From positions 1-10,027 of the forward strand of contig DLVV01000046.1 of assembly GCA_003445035.1 (NCBI GenBank): a DNA stretch of 10,027 nt. Direction: 5' to 3'. Origin of the DNA: Planctomycetaceae bacterium. Its GTDB lineage: Bacteria; Planctomycetota; Planctomycetia; Planctomycetales; Planctomycetaceae. Position 1 is the stretch's first letter, and the number at the start of each line of letters is the position of its first letter. The notes beneath the pieces were generated by a model. It searched no databases, was not told the DNA's origin, and was given only the letters and a program-made list of their open reading frames with translations. This document shows, one piece after another, positions 1 to 5,960 of the stretch. The translations under genes were made by a program, and so were the position numbers.

Positions 1-282
1 GCCGACTGTGGCGCGAACGGTTACGTTGTGCTGGGTCGGGTTCCCCTAAAACCTCTTGGCATTACAGCCGCCACTCAAAAGACACATCGCCTGGGGGCGT
101 CGGTGACGGAGACCGCGGGACGGTATTCGGGCGAGGTGACCATTGATGGACGTCGGATCTGGTCGGGCCGCATCGACGCAAAACTCATCTCTAGCATCAA
201 CGGTCCCGTGGGCATCCGGTCGGACAACGGCAGCTTCATCTTCAAACTGTTTGTTTCCGATGCCGGGTCCAGCAGCAAGTAG
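1..282 (+). CDS. C-terminal end of a protein with a predicted beta-sandwich tail (5' end outside window)
   Basis: The reading frame is open from the first base and stops at 280-282, so this is the last 93 residues of a longer protein. The first ATG/GTG-type codons inside it (for example near 28) are not needed as starts. The tail alternates short strands and turns, with IDGRRIWSGRID followed by GPVGIRSDNGSFIFKLFV. This pattern resembles the last strands of a LamG/concanavalin-like or DUF1080-like (3-keto-disaccharide hydrolase) beta-sandwich, as often found at the ends of planctomycete secreted or kinase-linked proteins. That family link is inference from a short segment. The gene converges on the pectate-lyase-like gene, with about 100 bases between the two stop codons. 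I am fairly sure it is coding and unsure of its function. Confidence 0.6.
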   Translation, partial: ADCGANGYVVLGRVPLKPLGITAATQKTHRLGASVTETAGRYSGEVTIDGRRIWSGRIDAKLISSINGPVGIRSDNGSFIFKLFVSDAGSSSK

Positions 283-386
283 CACCTGGCAATCCGTGGC
301 GCCAGCTAACTGACCAGCCGCATGATCTGCTGCTGCAGAATCTGCTGGCGCAGCGTCGGCCAGGCTGTACCCAACGTCATACTCGT
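283..386. other. Convergent intergenic spacer with an inverted repeat
   Basis: This spacer separates two genes that end towards each other. It contains an 8-base inverted repeat, GCGCCAGC at 299-306 and GCTGGCGC at 344-351, with 37 bases between the arms. Such a structure could help end transcription on both strands. There is no T-run after either arm, so a classical intrinsic terminator is not supported. No coding signal was seen. Confidence 0.3.
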
Positions 387-1724
387 TCAACGCGGCACAA
401 AAGACAAAAAGACCGGTTTCCACCTGGTGGATTTTCCTGATTCGACGCAATACCAGCCATACGGTGCCCCGGCCGCTGAGGGGCCCCTGGTGTTTCGGTT
501 GCGGACAAATTGGCCGCGTCTCCAGTTTCCGCTTTTCGGTGCGGCATCGCTCACAATGTCGTTCACCTGGTACGGCTTCAACTGCTCGGGGAGTTCTGTG
601 AAGAAGTCCAGGTCATCATGGATGCCGGTTGTGAGCGTGTCGTCGATGAGGATTCGGATTCCGCCCACGCGGACATCATCGAAATAGGTGTCCAGGTCAA
701 TCTTCGGACTCACTTTGACGACCGGCCATCCACGGCCGCCGCCGCTGATGAATCCGCTCGAATCTCTGATGATCAGTTGGTTGGGCACCTCTTCCAGGTA
801 GATGGCGGATTGGATCTTGTCGTTTCTGGCACAGAAGAAAAGGCAGCTCTCCATCACAACCGATGATGACCCCGCTTGCGGACGCCGGTTGATGAATTTG
901 GCGAAGTTGAAGACGGCGGTGAACCCCCCGCCTTCGCCACCGAACCGAACATTCCGGCAGGTCAAAGAAAAGTGATTGTCAATCCACCGCTGGTTGGCCC
1001 GCGGGTCAACTTCGGGAACGCCCACAATGTTCTCCATGCGCAACACATTGTGGTTTTCGATCACCGCCTTGTCTTTCATCCCCTTCGAGGTGGAGATCCA
1101 ACTGTCCTTGAGCACCGCCTGGTCGCAGCGATTGACCAACGCCTGGTTGTTCTGAGTGAACATGCAGTTCTTAATAATCAGTTGCGCCGAGGCCGTGCGT
1201 TTACCCATCTTGATCGCCACGCCCGACGCTTTCTGGAACGTGCACTTGTCGATGATAAACTGACTGGAGTTGATGTTGGCGTTGCCTATGTGAAGCTGAT
1301 GGCGTCCACCGAACAGCAGGAGTCCGGACACCCTCCACCGCCAGATGGACGTACTGAAAAAGATGTCCTTTTCGGGATCCGTCATGTGAATGATGCTCGA
1401 TCCCTCACCGAGTAGATTGCAGCCGCCGGCTTGCAGGGTCTCGCTGATCTTGTATTTGCCACTCGGAAAGAAGACCACAGGCTCGGAGGCATAGTGGACG
1501 GAACCCGGCGGCTTTTCGCCCCAGCAGACCCTGGTAGCGGCAGCGATGGCGGCTTTGATTCCCTCAGTATCGTCGCCGCCGGCGCCTTTGGCCCCGAAGT
1601 CCCTGACGTTGAAGTATTCGCCTCGGCCGTGTCCGGGCTTCTGCGCCCATACGGATGACTGGATTGTCAGAAAACAGACGAGCGACAGAATCACGGTTGT
1701 GTTCGATCGTATATGGTTCGACAT
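387..1724 (-). CDS. Secreted pectate-lyase-3 / right-handed beta-helix protein
   Basis: A protein of 445 residues. Residues 1-27 form a signal peptide: a basic start, a hydrophobic core (VILSLVCFLT) and cleavage probably after SVWA. Residues 39-60 carry NVRDFGAKG followed by GGDDTEGIKAAI, the classic N-terminal signature of the pectate lyase superfamily (Pectate_lyase_3, as in GH28-like and tailspike beta-helices). Residues 80-370 contain many repeated short strands with N, C and S turns, as expected for helix coils. The last 48 residues (398-445) read SGNWRRGQFV, then GWYCVESG and WKPVF, a small module reminiscent of those ending phage tailspike and some bacterial beta-helix proteins. The start was set at the fifth codon of the longest frame because GAGG lies 6 bases upstream; the ATG at 1736 has no such site. 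Whether it is a lyase, a hydrolase or a non-catalytic binder cannot be decided: no catalytic residues can be assigned by eye. Confidence 0.85.
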   Translation of the reverse strand: MSNHIRSNTTVILSLVCFLTIQSSVWAQKPGHGRGEYFNVRDFGAKGAGGDDTEGIKAAIAAATRVCWGEKPPGSVHYASEPVVFFPSGKYKISETLQAGGCNLLGEGSSIIHMTDPEKDIFFSTSIWRWRVSGLLLFGGRHQLHIGNANINSSQFIIDKCTFQKASGVAIKMGKRTASAQLIIKNCMFTQNNQALVNRCDQAVLKDSWISTSKGMKDKAVIENHNVLRMENIVGVPEVDPRANQRWIDNHFSLTCRNVRFGGEGGGFTAVFNFAKFINRRPQAGSSSVVMESCLFFCARNDKIQSAIYLEEVPNQLIIRDSSGFISGGGRGWPVVKVSPKIDLDTYFDDVRVGGIRILIDDTLTTGIHDDLDFFTELPEQLKPYQVNDIVSDAAPKSGNWRRGQFVRNRNTRGPSAAGAPYGWYCVESGKSTRWKPVFLSFVPR

Positions 1725-1730
1725 AATCGG

Positions 1731-1734
1731 CCTC
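1731..1734 (-). promoter_or_regulatory. Ribosome binding site choosing the start at 1724
   Basis: GAGG on the minus strand lies 6 bases before the ATG at 1722-1724. The ATG of the longest frame (1734-1736) overlaps this site and has no purine-rich site of its own, so the downstream start is preferred. Confidence 0.55.
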
Positions 1735-1805
1735 ATTGGTCATTGAAGTCGCTGACATTGTTCATTCGAGAACACCAACTGCATCGCAGAGTTCGACTTG
1801 GACTC

Positions 1806-1928
1806 TTAAACCCGTAAAGCCCGGCATTGATGGATCTTGGCCCCGAGCTTCTTCAACGCGGCAACGGGGTCGGCGTCACCACACCCAGCGATTCCGATCA
1901 GCAACAAGCCCGCGAGCCATCGCTTTAT
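1806..1928 (-). pseudogene. Lipoprotein stub, start codon degraded (ATA) and truncated
   Basis: On the minus strand, a 40-codon stretch reads IKRWLAGLLLIGIAGCGDAD and continues PVAALKKLGAKI before a TAA at 1806-1808. The first half is a textbook lipoprotein signal: K and R, a hydrophobic core, and a lipobox IAGC with the cysteine at position 16. In planctomycetes, an AALKKLGAKI-like segment just after the lipobox often opens leucine-rich-repeat lipoproteins; that is recalled family knowledge. Here the frame stops about 10 residues later. The codon where ATG is expected is ATA (1926-1928), no ribosome binding site precedes it, and no repeats are visible in the other two frames downstream. I read it as the remnant of a lipoprotein gene. 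A very short expressed lipoprotein using a rare start is the alternative. Confidence 0.45.
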
Positions 1929-1947
1929 CGTGTCGCGCCGTCGGTTG

Positions 1948-1972
1948 AGAAATCCGGCTACAGTGTAGCCGG
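1948..1972 (-). terminator. Candidate transcription terminator hairpin
   Basis: CCGGCTAC (1954-1961) and GTAGCCGG (1965-1972) form a perfect 8-base stem with a 3-base loop. Read on the minus strand, the stem is followed by ATTTCTC, a modest T-rich tail. It lies about 300 bases downstream of the propeller C stop and before the beta-helix gene, so it could end the upstream transcript. The tail is weaker than in standard intrinsic terminators. It could instead be a dispersed palindromic repeat. Confidence 0.35.
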
Positions 1973-2274
1973 GCGGTTGGTGCGGGACGAGGTGGGTGAG
2001 ACGAGGCCGGTGGGGTGAATTCGATCACACCCGGTCGTGGGGCCCGGCGGCCGGTGAGTTGGCCGCGGTGGGCGTCGGACCAATCGATCTGGCTGAGCAC
2101 CCCGTTCCAGATCTGGCGGCTGCAAACCCGTCCTGCGGAACGGCCGCGACGAACAGGGCTTCGATCGGATGTATGTGCCGCGGATTGGTCACGTCACCGG
2201 CAGCATGAATTGTCTTTCCCTGGACGAGCCGGATCCAGATCCTAGCCCATGGGCAAGCAGGGTGGCGATAAAAC

Positions 2275-3933
2275 TCACCGCGCCGGAATGGTCTCATGTG
2301 TGCGATCGGGTTTTGTCGCAGCGCGGTCGGCGTCGTTCATTTTGTGAAAGCGAAAAGAAAACAAGTCGGCATCCTGCAGGACAAACCGCAGGCGAACCGG
2401 TTTGCCGGCAAGCTGGCCCAGTTCCTGTTGGTTGTTCCAGGTGACCGCGCGGTCCAGCGTGTTGCCGAAGTGCGGGGGGCAATCGGCGAGCGAGAAGCCA
2501 TCGATTGGGGTGCCGTTGGGATGCTCGATAGCGACGCGAATGCTGCCGGCGGCGGACGTGGCGAAATTCAGCGACAGCCTGTGGCCGGAAAACACGACGG
2601 GTTTGGTCAGAAGTTCGCCCCCTTTTGCCGAGGCATGGGCCGAAACGAATCCATCAAGTCGCAGGGTGTAGCGCCGCAGCGATTTGCCCTTCTTCTCCAG
2701 CCACGTGCCCTCAGACGCGTACAGCGAAAGTTCGTTGGGGGCACCATCCAGCGTGGAAGCCGTCTCCACACTGCTCCAGGCGACAAACTGCTGACCGTAA
2801 TTCCACGTTCCTGGTCGCTCGATGCCCGGTCGAAGAAACCCCTCGTCCCAGCGGTGGAAGTTCACGCCGTCTCGGCTGGACATGAACAGGCCTTCGGTCA
2901 GGGCACTGCCATATCGCTGGTTGAGGGACGCGCGGAGCTGGCGATTCTCGAAGTCCGGCAGAGCCCGTAATGATGCCGGCCATTTGCGGATGCGGTCCGG
3001 CCCGGCTCGGCCGCTGCCATCCGAAGAGGAAATGGATGGACCGCCTGCTCGATCGACGTAACGTACCGGCAAACCGATCAACAAATGTGGTGCGCGGTGA
3101 TACGGGTGAATCCCATTCTCGTACAATTCCATTGTGCGAGAACTCTGGTAGCTCAGATTGGCCTTTGACTCCCAGTGCAGCAGGTCTTTTGAGGACGCTG
3201 TGCGGATCGCTCGCACACCGGCGGGTTTCCATTCCTTGGCGTTTGTCGTCCCCCCCGTGAAGTACCGCCAGTAGGCACGATACATGCGTCGTTCACTGTC
3301 CCAGAACGCAAGGTTCATGGAGTCGAACGCCCCATCGGTGACAACAGGCTTGTCGCTCATCGGCGACCAGTGAATGCCGTCGGGCGACTTCATTGGCAAC
3401 ATGCCGAGTGGGTTCTTCGAACTCAGGAACATCTTGTAACGAGCGTCGCGTGTGGCCCGGGGATTTTCGTCCCTGAAAACGGCCGGGGCTCCCAGGCGTG
3501 CGTTGTGCTTAGCGGCGGCGGCAGCATCCATCACGATGTTGTTGGCTTTCGAGCCTTGAAACTCGCACAGTCCGAGTTTTGGTTTGCGCCAGTGAATGCC
3601 GTCATCGCTTTCCGCGTAGCAGAAACTGGACGGCCCAATGTGCAACTGGCCTTTCCGCATCGTCGAGTGGCGTCCGACATAGAACATGCGATAGAGGTCG
3701 CCGTCCTTGAACACGCAGTGATAGGTTGTGTTGTTTCCCTCCCACGGCTTGTCATGCACCATCGCGATTTCCCGCGGAGTCGGATGGTGCAATCGCAACC
3801 GAAGTTGGCCGCCGACCTGCTGGATCAGTGTCGTGTCGGTAAACAACTCGCGTCGCGAACCGATGTCGATCGGCTCATCCGCAACACCAACAGCCGCGTG
3901 AAGCAACAGCAATACAGCCAGCAAAACTCGCAT
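2275..3933 (-). CDS. Secreted five-bladed beta-propeller protein (GH32/GH43-like fold), copy C
   Basis: A protein of 552 residues and clear paralogue of the gene at 5961-7574. Residues 1-19 are a signal peptide (MRVLLAVLLLLHAAVGVADE). The propeller spans about residues 25-420. Landmarks are WEGN at 64-67, CYAESDDGIHW at 105-115, FRDENP at 153-158 (placed like the RDP motif of GH32/GH43 propellers) and TEGLFMSSRDG at 346-356. Acidic residues D155 and E347 are candidate catalytic or substrate contacts, by inference. Residues 428-530 form a C-terminal beta-sandwich shared with the paralogue, containing DGFSLADCPP and a KPVRLRFVLQDADLFSFRF segment. The frame extends upstream to 4044, into the preceding gene. 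The start at 3933 is preferred for its GGAGAG site 5 bases away and its signal peptide. It lies 49 bases after the GHL10-like gene, probably in the same transcript. It is likely an extracellular or periplasmic glycan-active protein; the substrate is unknown. Confidence 0.85.
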   Translation of the reverse strand: MRVLLAVLLLLHAAVGVADEPIDIGSRRELFTDTTLIQQVGGQLRLRLHHPTPREIAMVHDKPWEGNNTTYHCVFKDGDLYRMFYVGRHSTMRKGQLHIGPSSFCYAESDDGIHWRKPKLGLCEFQGSKANNIVMDAAAAAKHNARLGAPAVFRDENPRATRDARYKMFLSSKNPLGMLPMKSPDGIHWSPMSDKPVVTDGAFDSMNLAFWDSERRMYRAYWRYFTGGTTNAKEWKPAGVRAIRTASSKDLLHWESKANLSYQSSRTMELYENGIHPYHRAPHLLIGLPVRYVDRAGGPSISSSDGSGRAGPDRIRKWPASLRALPDFENRQLRASLNQRYGSALTEGLFMSSRDGVNFHRWDEGFLRPGIERPGTWNYGQQFVAWSSVETASTLDGAPNELSLYASEGTWLEKKGKSLRRYTLRLDGFVSAHASAKGGELLTKPVVFSGHRLSLNFATSAAGSIRVAIEHPNGTPIDGFSLADCPPHFGNTLDRAVTWNNQQELGQLAGKPVRLRFVLQDADLFSFRFHKMNDADRAATKPDRTHETIPAR

Positions 3934-3938
3934 CACAT

Positions 3939-3944
3939 CTCTCC
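3939..3944 (-). promoter_or_regulatory. Ribosome binding site of propeller gene C
   Basis: GGAGAG on the minus strand lies 5 bases before the ATG at 3931-3933. It fixes the start 37 codons inside the longest frame, which removes the overlap with the upstream gene and exposes the signal peptide. Confidence 0.7.
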
Positions 3945-3982
3945 AGGTACTGAACGACGACCCAGTCTTCCACCCCCGGCGT

Positions 3983-5728
3983 TCACGGCGACCGTCTCGG
4001 TGCCGGTGGCCGGGACAAACCTGAGACCGACTTGGAATTGGCAACCGCGGTGACGTGCACCTCCAGTTCCTCCATCATCGGCACGTGCGGACGCTTCTCG
4101 CGGGTCACCAGCACCAGGCCCAGCACGTTGTCTCCCCGGAATGGAGGACAGTGGGCCAGGTCGATCTCAAAGCGGATTCCCTTGAGCCCCCCGCGGAACT
4201 TTCCGGCCGGAATCCGGCGGATGTGCTTCTTGTCGACCGCCACGCCATTGATGTCGACGTCGACACGGTCGTTGCCAGTGACATGATAGAACCAGAACCG
4301 GAATCGCCCGGACAGACGTTCACCTCGCCGTCCGTCTGCCACTCGGAACGGAAAGGCCAGCCGCTTGCCGATCCGATCCTCGGAGAAGAGCAGGGTCGGG
4401 CTGTTCTTGTGGCCCAGCGCACTCGAGCCCTCGTCGTACCACGGATAATTCCGAAACGGTGGCTTTCTCCGGCTGATGCCCTTGCCCATCGGCAAAAATC
4501 GATAGGTGCGAGGCCCGGCGAAAACGGCCTCGCGCGTTCGCACAGCCTGGGTCCACGCCGCGATCCGCTTTCGCTGCTTGGGAACGGCCGTCACCGCGCG
4601 GCCGAAGTGCGCGCCGACATTCCAGAACGAAATGCTATCGGCTCCGTAAGCATAGAAATTGGCCGCCGCTCCCCGTGCCTCGGCCGTGTTCAGCAACATG
4701 CTCAGGTATCCCTTGGCGTGTTCGGCTGACGTGGCGACACCACGATCGAGTGGGATCGGAGGACCGGTCGAAAACGAGCCGATCATGTTGCCCATCGTCA
4801 CGATCGTGTCGACACCGGCCGGACGAGTGAATCGGGCAAACTCGTCGACAGGCGTCTGGGGATCCGTGTTGTTCCAGGTCGAGATCACCACAAAGTCGAT
4901 CCAGCCCTTCTTGACCCAGGTCTCGATATCAACCCCCGCCAGCCAGCAGGCGTGCAGTGACTCGGGCACTCGTACCCCCAGGGTCAATCGCCTGCCGTTT
5001 TTCCGACGACGCCCGGACTTGTCCATCATCTCTCGGACCTGCCCGACATAGCGGGTCATGATCGGCGCCTTCTCGCGCCCCTGGTGCCTCGGGAAGTGCT
5101 TGGCCCAGCGGACAAAATTCAACTCGAGACCATCGACGGGGTACTCGGTGATGATCTCTCTCATGATCCCCATCCGGTGATCCCGCACGGCGGCGATCGA
5201 GTAGTCCAGTGCCGTCTCGTTGGTCCGACCATCCGGTTGCTTGATCACGTACTCGGGATGATCGATGGAGAATTGCGAGCAAAGATCATCGAACTTGTTG
5301 AGCCGGACATGGTGGGTGTCACCCATGCGCACAGCCGCCAGCACTTCCTTGCCCTTGGCCTGCATGTGTTCGGTCACCAGCCGCAACGGGTCGGTGCCCT
5401 GCTTCAGCAGGTCAAGCAACCCCTTGATATAGACGCCGCTTTTCCTGTTGTTCCGCGCTCCGTACAGTTCGCCGGCCTTTGTGTCGTAGAAGCAGATGTC
5501 AGGCATGCAGGCCAGGTACACGAATGTCGTGAAGGGAACCGCCTTGGACTCGCGATCCAGCCACGCCTTGATGAACGCCGCCGCGTTTTCGCCGGGCGCT
5601 TCAGCCAGCACCTGCCCATCATCGTTGAACACGCTCCGGGCCACGCGCTTCTCGGCGGCATCGGCAACGGGCCCCAAGAGAGCCAGGCACACAACCGACC
5701 AGGACATCAGCGGGAAAGACCGTGTCAT
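3983..5728 (-). CDS. Secreted glycosyl-hydrolase-like (GHL10-type) TIM-barrel protein
   Basis: A protein of 581 residues. Residues 1-24 look like a signal peptide (MTRSFPLMSWSVVCLALLGP, then VADA). The region of about 60-400 looks like the barrel of the GHL10-type family: YPVDGLELNFVRW at 197-208, where the conserved VDG-E-F strand supplies the usual barrel acidic residues D199 and E202, then a GVRVPE strand at 251-256, AGVDIETWVKKGWIDFVV at 264-281, and a late strand with YGADSISFWN at 361-370. About 465-560 is a beta-sandwich with FRFWFYHVTGNDRVDVDING, perhaps a binding domain. The frame is open to 5887. The ATG at 5845 is a rival start with GGGGGGTGAA directly before it, but it would put about 39 residues ahead of the signal peptide; the ATG at 5728 has only a weak GAGA. 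The protein sits between two paralogous propeller genes, which suggests a shared substrate. Its activity is unknown. Confidence 0.8.
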   Translation of the reverse strand: MTRSFPLMSWSVVCLALLGPVADAAEKRVARSVFNDDGQVLAEAPGENAAAFIKAWLDRESKAVPFTTFVYLACMPDICFYDTKAGELYGARNNRKSGVYIKGLLDLLKQGTDPLRLVTEHMQAKGKEVLAAVRMGDTHHVRLNKFDDLCSQFSIDHPEYVIKQPDGRTNETALDYSIAAVRDHRMGIMREIITEYPVDGLELNFVRWAKHFPRHQGREKAPIMTRYVGQVREMMDKSGRRRKNGRRLTLGVRVPESLHACWLAGVDIETWVKKGWIDFVVISTWNNTDPQTPVDEFARFTRPAGVDTIVTMGNMIGSFSTGPPIPLDRGVATSAEHAKGYLSMLLNTAEARGAAANFYAYGADSISFWNVGAHFGRAVTAVPKQRKRIAAWTQAVRTREAVFAGPRTYRFLPMGKGISRRKPPFRNYPWYDEGSSALGHKNSPTLLFSEDRIGKRLAFPFRVADGRRGERLSGRFRFWFYHVTGNDRVDVDINGVAVDKKHIRRIPAGKFRGGLKGIRFEIDLAHCPPFRGDNVLGLVLVTREKRPHVPMMEELEVHVTAVANSKSVSGLSRPPAPRRSP

Positions 5729-5788
5729 GCGATTCTCACACAGAGCTACCAACCGGCGGCTGAGTCTATCCAACCGAAACGGGCTTGT

Positions 5789-5813
5789 CGTGTCGGCAAG
5801 CCGTCCCGACACG
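5789..5813. repeat. Hairpin-forming inverted repeat upstream of the barrel gene
   Basis: CGTGTCGG (5789-5796) and CCGACACG (5806-5813) form an 8-base stem with a 9-base loop. A second outer pair, CCAACCG (5770-5776) and CGGTTGG (5812-5818), overlaps it and would compete. It lies in the 232-base gap between propeller A and the barrel gene, 60-85 bases before the chosen barrel start. If translation begins at 5845 instead, it lies inside the coding region. Confidence 0.3.
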
Positions 5814-5960
5814 GTTGGCATCGAGTCTCGAATTGCGTGAGACATTTCACCCCCCAGATCGGAGGCCGGGAATCCAGCGAGCAGCACTCAGGCGTCGGTG
5901 GTTCAGCTCGGAATCATCCTGACGGGACTGGATCGAGAATTCGCCGGTTGGATTCCCCCC

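Larger units (their letters stand above)
1725..2274. other. 550-base gap between the propeller gene and the beta-helix gene
   Basis: No intact gene is supported here. The stretch holds a lipoprotein-like stub (1806-1928, minus) and a strong hairpin (1954-1972). The part from 1975 to 2274 is GC-rich and open in several frames on both strands. None of those frames has a ribosome binding site, signal peptide or recognisable family pattern, so I call it non-coding or decayed coding DNA. Confidence 0.5.

Noticed and set aside
2025..2297. 90-codon minus-strand frame overlapping the end of propeller gene C
   Set aside because: It starts inside the upstream gene without a ribosome binding site. A stretch near GKTIHAAGDVTNPRHIHPIE looks faintly protein-like, but I recognise no family, and the rest is low in pattern. 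A decayed gene fragment cannot be excluded.
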